DNA from: Eubacteriales bacterium
GTDB lineage: Bacteria > Bacillota > Clostridia > Lachnospirales > Lachnospiraceae
Assembly: GCA_030524545.1 (NCBI GenBank)
Contig: JAUNGM010000035.1
Coordinates: 1-41,244 of the forward strand
DNA length: 41,244 nt
Reading direction: 5' to 3'
Below the pieces are notes generated by a model. The model was given only the letters and a program-made list of their open reading frames with translations, was not told where the DNA came from and searched no databases. Positions 17,341 through 25,349 of this stretch are shown piece after piece (position 1 is the first letter of the stretch; each line of letters opens with the position of its first letter). A program made the position numbers and the translations under genes.

Positions 17341-17987
17341 TCGTGGAAGAGAGGATGCGTACTTATATCAATTCACTGGATCCGGGCAATACACCATTTC
17401 TGGAAGAATTGGAGCGGTGCGCGCATGCATCCTATGTTCCCGTTATCCGAAGGGAAATGCAGAGTTTCATAAAAGTGCTTCTGGCAATCCATAAGCCGAA
17501 GCGGATTTTGGAGGTGGGGACTGCCATAGGCTTCTCCACACTTCTTATGTGTGAATACGGGCCGTCAGACCTGACGATTGTTACGATTGAAAACTATGAG
17601 AAAAGAATTCCGATTGCCCGGGACAATTTTCGAAAGGCAGGACGGGAGAAGCAGATTACCCTTTTGGAAGGAGATGCCGGAAAGTATCTGAAAGAACTGG
17701 AAGGGACGTTTGACCTGATTTTTATGGATGCGGCAAAAGGTCAGTATATTCACTGGCTGCCGGATGTGCTGCGGTTGATGCACCCGGGCAGTATCCTGTT
17801 GTCAGATAATGTGCTGCAGGAAGGGGACATCATTGAGTCCCATTTTCTTGTGGAACGACGTAACCGTACCATTTATAAAAGAATGCGGGAATATCTTTAT
17901 GAACTGCAGCATCATCCGCAGCTTCTTACCACGATCCTTCCCATTGGAGACGGAGCGGCGGTGAGTGTAAAGCAGGGAGAGCAGTAA
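17337..17987 (+). CDS. O-methyltransferase, TrmR-like (tRNA 5-hydroxyuridine methylation)
   Basis: 216 residues, class I methyltransferase of the caffeoyl-CoA/YrrM type: motif I ILEVGTAIGFSTLLM, the metal-binding IFMDAAKGQY, and LLSDNVLQEG. Starts at GTG overlapping the previous stop by four bases, with AGGGAGG at 17321-17327. In Bacillus subtilis the neighbour order yrrL(mltG)-yrrM-yrrN-yrrO is the same; YrrM is TrmR, which methylates 5-hydroxyuridine 34 to mo5U, and YrrN/YrrO are TrhP proteins. The U32 peptidase-like gene follows here too, so the TrmR role is well supported by context. Confidence 0.85.
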   Translation: MIVEERMRTYINSLDPGNTPFLEELERCAHASYVPVIRREMQSFIKVLLAIHKPKRILEVGTAIGFSTLLMCEYGPSDLTIVTIENYEKRIPIARDNFRKAGREKQITLLEGDAGKYLKELEGTFDLIFMDAAKGQYIHWLPDVLRLMHPGSILLSDNVLQEGDIIESHFLVERRNRTIYKRMREYLYELQHHPQLLTTILPIGDGAAVSVKQGEQ

Positions 17988-18016
17988 ATGCTGCAGAGGA
18001 GAGGAAAATTAATTAT

Positions 18017-19264
18017 ATGAAAAAGCCAGAATTATTAGTGCCTGCCAGCAGCCTCGAGGTTTTGAAGATCGCTGTTGTTTTTGGGGCAGATGCGGTATAT
18101 ATCGGAGGCGAAGCATTTGGTCTCCGGGCCAAAGCTAAGAACTTTTCCCGTGAAGATATGGCGGAGGGAATTGCCTTTGCCCATGAGCACGGAGTGAAAG
18201 TTTATGTGACTGTCAATATCCTGGCGCATAACTATGATCTTGCGGGTGTGCGGGAGTATCTTCAGGAACTCCGGGAACTGAAGCCGGATGGACTGATCAT
18301 TGCGGATCCAGGCATTTTTTCTTATGCTAAAGAAATCTGTCCGGAAATCGAACGCCATATCAGTACGCAGGCGAATAATACGAATTATGAAACGTACCGT
18401 TTCTGGTATCAGCTTGGGGCGAAGCGTGTGGTAACAGCCAGAGAGCTGTCTCTGAAAGAGATTCAGGAAATCCGGGCACATATTCCGGATGATATGGAGA
18501 TAGAAACGTTTGTCCATGGTGCTATGTGTATTTCCTATTCCGGCAGATGTCTTCTGAGTAACTATCTGGTAGGAAGAGATGCCAATCAGGGTGCCTGTAC
18601 TCATCCCTGCCGCTGGAAATATTCTATTGTGGAAGAAACCAGGCCGGGAGAATATATGCCTGTCTTTGAAAATGAAAGAGGAACCTACATTTTTAATTCC
18701 AAAGATCTGTGTATGATTGAGCATATGGATGATATCCTTACAAGCGGAATTGACAGCCTGAAGATTGAGGGCCGTATGAAAACCGCCCTGTATGTGGCAA
18801 CCGTTGCGAGGACTTACCGCAAAGCGATTGATGATTATCTGGAAAGCCCCGGGAAGTATCAGGAGAATATGGACTGGTATAAGGAACAGATTTCCAACTG
18901 TACGTACCGCCAGTTTACCACCGGTTTTTTCTACGGCAAGCCGGATGAAAATACGCAGATTTATGACAGCAATACCTATGTGAAGGAATATACGTATCTG
19001 GGTTATGCAGAAGCAGTGGATGAACGCGGTTATGTGCAGATTACGCAGAGGAACAAGTTTACGGTAGGTGAGACGATTGAAATTATGAAACCGGACGGCC
19101 GTAATCTTGCCGTACAGGTCAAAGCAATTTATGACGAAGAGGGCAATTCCGTAGAAAGCGCCCCTCATCCTCAGCAGAAGCTGTTTGTGGATCTGGGTGA
19201 GGGAATGGAAGTCTACGATCTGCTTCGAAGAGCGGAGAAGGCAGATGCGGAGACAAAAAGGTGA
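18017..19264 (+). CDS. U32 peptidase family protein, TrhP-like (tRNA U34 hydroxylation)
   Basis: 415 residues. Family signature: ELLVPASSLEVLKIAVVFGADAVYIGG at the start, then ETFVHGAMCISYSGRCLLSNYLVGRDANQGACTHPCRW region and KIEGRMKT. I give key residues only: cysteines of MC, GRC, HPC and later KDLCMIEH are candidates for the iron-sulfur cluster known in TrhP. Despite the peptidase name, TrhP (YegQ, YrrN/YrrO) makes ho5U34 in tRNA using prephenate. Next to the TrmR-like gene, so both steps of mo5U34 synthesis are encoded together. Bacillus has two such paralogues in tandem; only one is here. Confidence 0.88.
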   Translation: MKKPELLVPASSLEVLKIAVVFGADAVYIGGEAFGLRAKAKNFSREDMAEGIAFAHEHGVKVYVTVNILAHNYDLAGVREYLQELRELKPDGLIIADPGIFSYAKEICPEIERHISTQANNTNYETYRFWYQLGAKRVVTARELSLKEIQEIRAHIPDDMEIETFVHGAMCISYSGRCLLSNYLVGRDANQGACTHPCRWKYSIVEETRPGEYMPVFENERGTYIFNSKDLCMIEHMDDILTSGIDSLKIEGRMKTALYVATVARTYRKAIDDYLESPGKYQENMDWYKEQISNCTYRQFTTGFFYGKPDENTQIYDSNTYVKEYTYLGYAEAVDERGYVQITQRNKFTVGETIEIMKPDGRNLAVQVKAIYDEEGNSVESAPHPQQKLFVDLGEGMEVYDLLRRAEKADAETKR

Positions 19265-19308
19265 AACAGAGCACATAAGCAGTAAGAAAGCTGACATCGA
19301 TAAGATAC

Positions 19309-19356
19309 AAAAACGATTCCCCGGCTGCTCTGCCGAATATGCAGGACAGCCGGGGA
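19309..19356 (-). terminator. Hairpin, likely terminator of sigK (minus strand)
   Basis: TCCCCGGCTG (19318-19327) pairs with CAGCCGGGGA (19347-19356), 10 bp perfect, with a 19-base loop that can pair further inside. On the minus strand it is followed after five bases by GTTTTTG. The offset of the T run makes this moderately sure. Confidence 0.5.
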
Positions 19357-19373
19357 TTGTGCTGTGTCGGCCG

Positions 19374-19402
19374 GTCCTGCAAATACAGGATACCTGCAGG
19401 AC
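19374..19402. other. Second hairpin between the converging trhP-like and sigK genes
   Basis: GTCCTGCA (19374-19381) pairs perfectly with TGCAGGAC (19395-19402). Flanking TGTGT (19364-19368) and ACACA (19402-19406 region) can extend the stem across a bulge. No T run on either strand. Confidence 0.5.
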
Positions 19403-19431
19403 ACACAGGAAATCATGGGATAAAAGATGTC

Positions 19432-20061
19432 TTATACGTTATCGGGAAAAAGTGCCCGCAGCTTTTGCAGGGCATTTTTTTCAATACGTGATACGTAGGA
19501 GCGGCTGATGTTGAGATCCCTGGCGATTTCCCGCTGTGTCTGTTCCTTGTTTCCGAACAGACCGTACCGGAAACAGATTACCTGATATTCTTTGGGAGAG
19601 AGAACTGATTCAAGGGATTCCATCAACCGCTGAATATCCTTTCTGGTAGAATAATCCTCCACCACATCCACAGGAGGGCTTTCAATAATATCCAACAGGT
19701 TGATTTCATTTCCTTCCTTGTCAGTGCCGATCGGGTCGTAAAGCGAGACCTCTTTGGAATGTTTCTTCTTGGAACGAAGCATCATCAGAAGCTCATTATC
19801 AATACACCGTGCCGCATAGGTAGACAGCCGCGTGGCTTTCTCAGAATCAAAGGTGGAAATCGCTTTGATCAGTCCTATGGTACCGATGGAAATCAAATCA
19901 TCCAGATCCTCGTCTGTTCCCTGGTACTTTTTTACCACATGGGCTACCAGGCGGAGATTCCGTTCAATCAGGATTTGCCTTGCTTCCAAATCGCCCCCCT
20001 GGTAACGTTGAAGATAGAACTTTTCTTCAGCTGATGTCAAAGGTTGCAAAAAAGCCTTCAA
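19432..20061 (-). CDS. sigK: Sporulation sigma factor SigK, without pro-sequence
   Basis: 209 residues, late mother-cell sigma factor. Region 2 (IERNLRLVAHVVKKYQGTDEDLDDLISIGTIGLIKAI, key stretch NLRLVAHVVKKY) and region 4 (SPKEYQVICFRYGLFG, then TQREIARDLNISRSYVSRIEKNAL) match SigK. The protein starts at TTG with MKAFLQPLTSAEEKFYL, which corresponds to the mature Bacillus protein; the 20-residue pro-sequence is absent. Reading upstream in frame gives GAT, GAA, GGT and then TGA, so no longer form is possible, and the GAGGTGA ribosome site overlaps that stop. The gene is not split by a skin-like element. Confidence 0.92.
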   Translation of the reverse strand: MKAFLQPLTSAEEKFYLQRYQGGDLEARQILIERNLRLVAHVVKKYQGTDEDLDDLISIGTIGLIKAISTFDSEKATRLSTYAARCIDNELLMMLRSKKKHSKEVSLYDPIGTDKEGNEINLLDIIESPPVDVVEDYSTRKDIQRLMESLESVLSPKEYQVICFRYGLFGNKEQTQREIARDLNISRSYVSRIEKNALQKLRALFPDNV

Positions 20062-20204
20062 ATCTTCACCTCAAAGGGGATTTCTTTACAGTCTATGCCG
20101 CGGACAGGCTTTTCGTGCTTTTCCAACGAAATAAGACTTTTTAAGGATAACAAATCGGAAGAGGGATCCGTGAGGCCTTAACATTTATGCGGCCTGAAGA
20201 TTTC

Positions 20205-20233
20205 TTTACAAAAATGGGAATGTGTGCTAGTAT
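20205..20233 (+). promoter_or_regulatory. Promoter of the c-di-GMP gene pair
   Basis: TTTACA (20205-20210), 17-bp spacer, TAGTAT (20228-20233) preceded by TGC, an extended -10. An inverted AGGCC/GGCCT pair lies just upstream (20173-20195). Confidence 0.7.
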
Positions 20234-20272
20234 CAAAGGTGTAGTGCAAATCCAATTTTGAGAGGGATAACT

Positions 20273-22195
20273 ATGAATTTCACGCTTACGATAGAAGTAA
20301 TTGCCGCGATGATCATCGTGCTTCTGGTGATATACAGTTTGGATGAAAAGAGTGCGAGGAATACAAGAACCCGGTCATACCGCTGCTGTCTTTATGTTTC
20401 TCTGGCTGCAATTGCTGCGGATGCGTTGTCTGTATGGGGAATACGTCATATTATGGAAATACCCGTATGGGTGAATGTCGCTATTTCCAGCCTGAATTAT
20501 CTGTTGGTCAATTTTAATTCCGCAGTGCTTGCTTTGTATCTTTCCGGTCAGATTTTTGAACATTTTCCCAAACATCATTATAAAAAGAAAATCTTTGCTG
20601 TGATTGCAGCAATGTATGGGATTGTGGCTCTGGCAGTTGTGGGCAATCTTTTCAGCGGCTGTCTGTTCGGGTTTGAAAACGGACAGTATGTGCGCGGGCC
20701 GCTGAATCTTTTGGGCTATGCTGTTTTGATAAGCTATGTGGCTCTGGTTGGAATTTCCTATCTGGTAAACAGTAAGATTGCAAGTGCGTCCATGAGAAAC
20801 GCGATGCGTACTATGCCGTACGTGGTATGCGGGGTGGTGATGCTTCAGCTATTATACAGAAATGTAATGATGAACGGAATGGTTGCGGCACTGGTGGATC
20901 TGATTCTTTTTCTGAGCTTTCAGAGCAGCCGTAACAGCGCGGATTATCTGACAAACCTGGGAAACAGAGGTGCTTTTGTAGAAGAGCTTGCTGTTTGGAC
21001 GAGAAGAAAGAGAAGATTTCATGTCGTGCTGCTGAGCCTGAATAAGTTTGGGAGTGTGAACCGGGAATTCGGGCAGAAGAACGGAGATGAGTTTTTATAT
21101 GCAGTTGCCAGATATCTGGATAATTTTTCTGCAAATGCAAGAGCTTATCGTCTGGGAAGCCTGGAATTTGCGCTGCTGTGTCCGGAAGAAGACTGCCGTA
21201 GGATTGGCCACTGTATTGAAATTATACGGGAACGGTTTACCAGGCCCTGGGAAATCGGAGATATGGAATACCGGCTTTCCGTGTCCTTTGCAGATATTTT
21301 GTGGAACGGGCAGGATTGGGATGGAACACAGATCATTGAACGTCTGGAATATGCCATGATACAGGCCAAGGCAAAAGGCAGCAATGGATGGGTGCACTTT
21401 GATGAACGGCTTAATGAGATGATGGAACATCAGAAACATATGATCGAACAGATGAGGGAAGCAATCGCAAATGAGAATTTTGCTGTCTATTATCAGCCGA
21501 TTTATTGCTGGGGCGTGGATCTTTTCTGTTCGGCGGAAGCGCTGGTCCGCATGATCGACAAGGACGGCAGGATCGTTTTGCCCAATGAGTTCATTCCCCT
21601 TGGGGAGACAACTGGCCTTATCAAGGAGATCAGTTGGATCATTGTGGAAAAAGTATGTGCTTTCATGGCTTCACATCCGAATCTTGGGCTGAAAGGGATT
21701 ACCATCAATATGTCCATGCAGCAGTTTATGGATGCTGAGATGGAACATATTCTGGATAAAATTGTCCGGAAATATGGAATAGATTACCATGTCCTGAAAA
21801 TTGAAATTACAGAGAGGATTGTTTCTGAAGATCCTGAGAAAGCCAAAAAGATCATGGAATCGCTTACGCAGAAAGGCGTATGCTTTTATCTGGATGACTT
21901 TGGCACGGGTTATTCCAATTTTTCCGTTGTGCTTTCCCTGCCGTTTGATACGATTAAATTGGACAAATCACTGACGGATAAAGTATTGGGGACGGAGAAA
22001 GAGCGGGAGATCGTTGGATCTATTGTGGAAATGTTTGTGAAAGCCGGCTACAGTATCGTGGCGGAAGGCGCAGAAACAGAACAAATGGTGGAAGAACTGA
22101 AAAAGCTGCATGTGGACAGGATACAGGGATATTACTATTCCAGGCCGCTTCCGGATGCGGAATTTGTAAAATTTATGCGGAACAAGAAGGATTGA
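20273..22195 (+). CDS. Membrane c-di-GMP phosphodiesterase: degenerate GGDEF plus EAL
   Basis: 640 residues. About seven hydrophobic segments in the first 215 residues form a membrane sensor. Then a GGDEF-type domain (about 220-375) whose active site reads RLGSLEF instead of RxGGDEF, so cyclase activity is not expected. The EAL domain (about 395-635) is complete: SAEALVRM, NMSMQQF, EITERI, DDFGTGYSNF, IKLDKS, EGAET and QGYYYSRPLP, the residues that bind metal and c-di-GMP. Predicted to hydrolyse c-di-GMP to pGpG, perhaps with the GGDEF part as a GTP sensor. Start ATG 20273 has AGAGGG six bases upstream. A GGDEF gene follows after three bases. Confidence 0.9.
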   Translation: MNFTLTIEVIAAMIIVLLVIYSLDEKSARNTRTRSYRCCLYVSLAAIAADALSVWGIRHIMEIPVWVNVAISSLNYLLVNFNSAVLALYLSGQIFEHFPKHHYKKKIFAVIAAMYGIVALAVVGNLFSGCLFGFENGQYVRGPLNLLGYAVLISYVALVGISYLVNSKIASASMRNAMRTMPYVVCGVVMLQLLYRNVMMNGMVAALVDLILFLSFQSSRNSADYLTNLGNRGAFVEELAVWTRRKRRFHVVLLSLNKFGSVNREFGQKNGDEFLYAVARYLDNFSANARAYRLGSLEFALLCPEEDCRRIGHCIEIIRERFTRPWEIGDMEYRLSVSFADILWNGQDWDGTQIIERLEYAMIQAKAKGSNGWVHFDERLNEMMEHQKHMIEQMREAIANENFAVYYQPIYCWGVDLFCSAEALVRMIDKDGRIVLPNEFIPLGETTGLIKEISWIIVEKVCAFMASHPNLGLKGITINMSMQQFMDAEMEHILDKIVRKYGIDYHVLKIEITERIVSEDPEKAKKIMESLTQKGVCFYLDDFGTGYSNFSVVLSLPFDTIKLDKSLTDKVLGTEKEREIVGSIVEMFVKAGYSIVAEGAETEQMVEELKKLHVDRIQGYYYSRPLPDAEFVKFMRNKKD

Positions 22196-22198
22196 GAG

Positions 22199-23698
22199 AT
22201 GATGGATGAGAAAGAGCTTCAGCAGGTTAGTACGAGAGGGTATTTGAAGGTATGTGTTATCTTCCTTGTCTTTATGGTGTTTTGTATCGGCATTTTTTTC
22301 TATGCCGTACAGCTTCGGGTGGATCAAAATGTCGAATCCACTCTTCGGGATAATCTGTCCCACCAAAGCTTTCATTTTCAGTCAATGATGGATACGGAGT
22401 TTGAATATCTGGAATCCATTGCCAGCTATATCGGGATGCAGGAAGAGCTGGTATCGGAAACGAATATTGATCTGATTTACAACCTGTACGAAAAAAGCGG
22501 CCTGGAGCGTGTGGCGATCATTGATGCACAGGGAAACAGTTATTATGATAACGGCGAAGAAAAATCAGTAGCTACCCGGGAATATTTCCAGGAAGCCATG
22601 AAGGGGAACCGGACGTTAAGTGATCCGTTGGAAAGTATGGTGGATTCCAGCACCAGAGTGATCCTGGGAGTGCCGATTTATAAAGAGGATGAGGTGATCG
22701 GCGTTTTAGGAGGCTCCTATGATGTAGGAGCATTAAGCCGGATGATGTTCGGAGAAATTTACGATGGAGAAGGCTACTCCCTGCTTGTCACTCCTGAGGG
22801 GGAAATTGTTTCTTTTGAAGGAATAAAGGAAACAGAACCAAATAAAAGCGGCGAAGATTTCTTTGCAGGGTTTGGCAATGTGCAGTTTCAGGGACAAGAT
22901 TCTATGGAACAGATGCAGAAAGACTTTTCTGAGCATAGGGAAGGTAATGTAAAGTTTTCATCTGGCGAAGGAGATTATTATCTGGCCTATGAGCCGCTTG
23001 AAATCAATAACTGGATGGTCTGCTATGTGGTAGGCGGCGATAAGGCTATGGAAGGATACCGCTTTATACGGCAATACGAGGTTTTTTTGGCAGTTGTACT
23101 GGGAATCGGAATTGTGTTTTCCATGCTGATGCTCTGGTATACCGGTAATAAACGTCAGAAGAGCTTGTTTGAATATGCCCGTACAGATGCTTTGACAGGG
23201 CTCTTTAATAAGCAGAAAACAGAAGAACAGATCAATGCATGGCTGATAAATGAGGAGTGCCAGAAGATTCAGGCATTTTTTATGCTGGATATTGATAATT
23301 TTAAAACCATTAATGATGTTTATGGACATGCTGTGGGAGATGAAGCACTTCAGCAGGTAGGAAGAACACTGAAAGAGGAATTCTGGGGCAGCGATGTGAT
23401 CGGACGTATCGGCGGAGACGAATTTGTAGTTCTCATGAAGAATATCAGAGATACGTCGGCAGCTATTTCTCATGCCCGGTCATTCGGGGAACGTGTGCGC
23501 AAACTGGAAGTAAGGGGGATTGAGGGAGAAGGGCTTACGTGCAGTATCGGCCTTGCGTATGCCCCCTACCATGGCAGCAGTTATCAGGAATTGTATAAGT
23601 GTGCGGATGATGCATTATATGAAGTCAAACGCAGAGGGCGTAACGGGTATTTTGAATATCAGGATCCGGAGGAATTCGCAGAAGAAATTCCGGAATAA
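22199..23698 (+). CDS. Membrane diguanylate cyclase with extracellular Cache-type sensor
   Basis: 499 residues. One membrane helix near the start (about 15-37), an extracellular sensor region of about 240 residues (PDC/Cache-like: GLERVAIIDAQGNSYYDNG, REYFQEAMKGNRTLS, GVPIYKEDEVIGVLGGSYDV), a second helix (about 280-305), then a GGDEF domain with DALTGLFN, MLDIDNFKTINDVYGHAVGDEAL and an intact RIGGDEFVVLM. The inhibitory I-site RxxD upstream of GGDEF is WGSD here, so feedback by c-di-GMP is probably lost. Makes c-di-GMP in response to an external ligand. Co-transcribed with the EAL gene; a terminator follows. Confidence 0.9.
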   Translation: MMDEKELQQVSTRGYLKVCVIFLVFMVFCIGIFFYAVQLRVDQNVESTLRDNLSHQSFHFQSMMDTEFEYLESIASYIGMQEELVSETNIDLIYNLYEKSGLERVAIIDAQGNSYYDNGEEKSVATREYFQEAMKGNRTLSDPLESMVDSSTRVILGVPIYKEDEVIGVLGGSYDVGALSRMMFGEIYDGEGYSLLVTPEGEIVSFEGIKETEPNKSGEDFFAGFGNVQFQGQDSMEQMQKDFSEHREGNVKFSSGEGDYYLAYEPLEINNWMVCYVVGGDKAMEGYRFIRQYEVFLAVVLGIGIVFSMLMLWYTGNKRQKSLFEYARTDALTGLFNKQKTEEQINAWLINEECQKIQAFFMLDIDNFKTINDVYGHAVGDEALQQVGRTLKEEFWGSDVIGRIGGDEFVVLMKNIRDTSAAISHARSFGERVRKLEVRGIEGEGLTCSIGLAYAPYHGSSYQELYKCADDALYEVKRRGRNGYFEYQDPEEFAEEIPE

Positions 23699-23705
23699 AG
23701 AGAAA

Positions 23706-23743
23706 CAGGTCATTTTTCCAAAAGGAGGTGACCTGCTTTTTTT
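23706..23743 (+). terminator. Terminator of the c-di-GMP gene pair
   Basis: CAGGTCA (23706-23712) pairs with TGACCTG (23729-23735), followed after one base by seven T. The loop contains AAAGGAGGTG, a full Shine-Dalgarno-like string that is part of the hairpin and has no start codon at the right distance. Confidence 0.85.
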
Positions 23744-24122
23744 ATGGGAAAGTACTCCATATTGTTCTGTGTTAAAGATGCGTTCCTATGAAATAAAAAA
23801 TATATCGTAGAGAATTTGTCAGCAGCCGAAGTATAAATAAATATAAAAGTTTATATAAATGTTTATATCAAAAATGGGAGAACAAGTGGAAAATACGCTT
23901 TTTAGCAGATGAAAACTGGTAAAAATGAACAAAAAAATGAAAAATATTTCTTGTATATTCACGAAAAGACGAAAAATAGAAAACAAAATGTAAAAAGAAT
24001 ATTGAAAATTTTACATAATCATTTAAAATGTAAAGCATGAAACAGGAAGAAATTCCAAAACAGATATCCGGTTCGTATCCAGGATATCCCCCAAAATTAT
24101 ATTATTTCAGGAGGGCAAAAAA
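23744..24122 (+). other. AT-rich leader region upstream of the ribose-type transporter
   Basis: About 380 bases without a gene. A weak promoter candidate is TTGAAA (24002-24007), 16 bp, TAAAAT (24024-24029). The later part holds a hairpin, GATATCC (24063-24069) with GGATATC (24082-24088), in the predicted mRNA leader. AGGAGGG at 24109-24115 is the ribosome site of the binding-protein gene. No clear catabolite-repression (cre) box was found. Confidence 0.45.
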
Positions 24123-25145
24123 ATGAAAAAAAGATTCGTGAGTATTCTGTTAGGTGCAGCAATGATGGTATCCGCAATGGGCGGTGTTTCCGTAATGGCA
24201 GCAGAAGGAGAAGCTCTGCCGGGCGGCGGTTCTAACATCATCTATGTTATCACACCATCCGTATCCAACCCGTTCTTCAAGACAGAGGCAGACATTGCTA
24301 CAGCAACTGCTGAAGAATTAGGATATGAAGTAAAAGCTGCTTCTCACGATGATGACCCGACAAAACAGACCGAACTTTTTGACAGTGCGATCGCTGATAA
24401 AGCAGCAGCCATCATCTGTGACAACGCAGGTGCTGACGCTACCATTGAAGCTGTTAAAAAAGCAAGAGATGCAGGAATCCCGACTTTCCTGATCGACCGT
24501 GAAATCAACGAAGACGGCGTTGCAATTTCCCAGATCGTAGCAAACAACTATCAGGGTGCAAAAGCCATTGCTGAAGTTTGGGTAGAAGCAATGGGTGAAG
24601 AAGGCAAATACGCTGAATTACTTGGTAAAGAATCCGATACCAATGCAGGCGTTCGTTCCTCCGCATTCCACGAAGTAATTGACCAGTATCCGGATCTGGA
24701 AATGGTTTCACAGCAGACCGCTAACTGGGAAAAGACAGAAGCATTTGACAAAACAGAAGCAATCCTTCAGGCAAACCCGGATCTGGATGGAATCATCTGC
24801 GGCAACGATACCATGTTAGAGGGTGCGGCAGCAGCATGTGACGCAGCAGGCATCACCATTCCGATCATCGGTGTTGACGGTTCTGACGAAGCAGCAGCCC
24901 TGATCAAAGAAGGCAAAGCTACCGGTACCGCATTACAGCAGGCAGCCCTGATCGCTCAGATGGCAGTTGAGCAGGCTGATAAATACCTCAAAGAAGGATC
25001 CACCGGTCTTGATGAAAAACAGTTAGTAGACTGTATCGCGATCACTGCTGACAACGTAGATAACTTAAAGACCTTTAACTACACAGAAGGCGGCGCTGCA
25101 GAAGAAACAACTGAAGAAGCTGCAGAAGAGGAAGCAGCAGAATAA
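24123..25145 (+). CDS. Sugar ABC transporter substrate-binding protein (RbsB-like)
   Basis: 340 residues, periplasmic-binding-protein type I fold of the ribose/galactose cluster: IIYVITPSVSNPFFKTEAD, DPTKQTELFDSAIADKAAAIICDN, PTFLIDREI, DGIICGNDTMLEGAA, IPIIGVDGSDEAA. The signal peptide (MKKRFVSILLGAAMMVSAMGG, cut near VMAAEG) has no lipobox cysteine, so the protein would be released rather than lipid-anchored. The last 15 residues are almost all Glu, Ala and Thr. Ribose is the likely substrate because rbsD and rbsK lie downstream; other pentoses cannot be excluded. Confidence 0.9.
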   Translation: MKKRFVSILLGAAMMVSAMGGVSVMAAEGEALPGGGSNIIYVITPSVSNPFFKTEADIATATAEELGYEVKAASHDDDPTKQTELFDSAIADKAAAIICDNAGADATIEAVKKARDAGIPTFLIDREINEDGVAISQIVANNYQGAKAIAEVWVEAMGEEGKYAELLGKESDTNAGVRSSAFHEVIDQYPDLEMVSQQTANWEKTEAFDKTEAILQANPDLDGIICGNDTMLEGAAAACDAAGITIPIIGVDGSDEAAALIKEGKATGTALQQAALIAQMAVEQADKYLKEGSTGLDEKQLVDCIAITADNVDNLKTFNYTEGGAAEETTEEAAEEEAAE

Positions 25146-25184
25146 TCTGATCCTGGTAACGAAATAGAATCAGAAATGATATTC

Positions 25185-25218
25185 AGAGACAGGAAGGCTG
25201 AAACGCCTTCCTGTCTTT
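25185..25218 (+). other. Strong intergenic stem-loop after the binding-protein gene
   Basis: AGACAGGAAGGC (25187-25198) pairs perfectly with GCCTTCCTGTCT (25205-25216) around TGAAAC. Only a short T run follows, so it is probably a partial terminator or an mRNA-stabilising hairpin. Either would yield more binding protein than membrane components, a common arrangement in ABC operons. Confidence 0.75.
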
Positions 25219-25259
25219 AAAAGGAAACGATTTTTTGGAACTGAGTGACCTATCCGCCG

Positions 25260-25308
25260 TTAGAGCGCGTTTGAAAGTTCATTCCTGCAATTTTCAAACA
25301 CACTCTAA
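25260..25308. repeat. 49-bp imperfect palindrome inside the transporter operon
   Basis: Arms of 20 bases (25260-25279 and 25289-25308) around a nine-base loop. The left arm begins TTAGAGCGCGTTTGAAAG. Seventeen Watson-Crick pairs and one G-T pair form; the only two mismatches are both C opposite A, at 25266/25302 and 25268/25300. No T run follows, so it is not a terminator by the usual rule. It looks like an inserted palindromic repeat. Confidence 0.75.
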
Positions 25309-25349
25309 TGACAGAGATTTCATAGAAAGACAATTATAAGGAGAGCACT

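Noticed and set aside
18035-19297. Long open frame of about 420 codons on the minus strand opposite the trhP-like gene
   Set aside because: It mirrors a well-conserved plus-strand gene, has no recognisable motif and no ribosome site; a coding shadow.
20070-20160. Possible sigma-E promoter of sigK on the minus strand
   Set aside because: A CATAGACT string resembles the -10 box only partly and no -35 box is present at the right distance.
23721-23730. Strong Shine-Dalgarno string AAAGGAGGTG as the start of a small gene
   Set aside because: It lies in the loop of a terminator and no start codon with a useful frame follows at the right distance.
23880-23910. Possible cre (CcpA) box in the leader of the ribose-type operon
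   Set aside because: Strings such as TGAAAACTGGTAAA near 23908 need an insertion to fit the consensus and lack symmetry.
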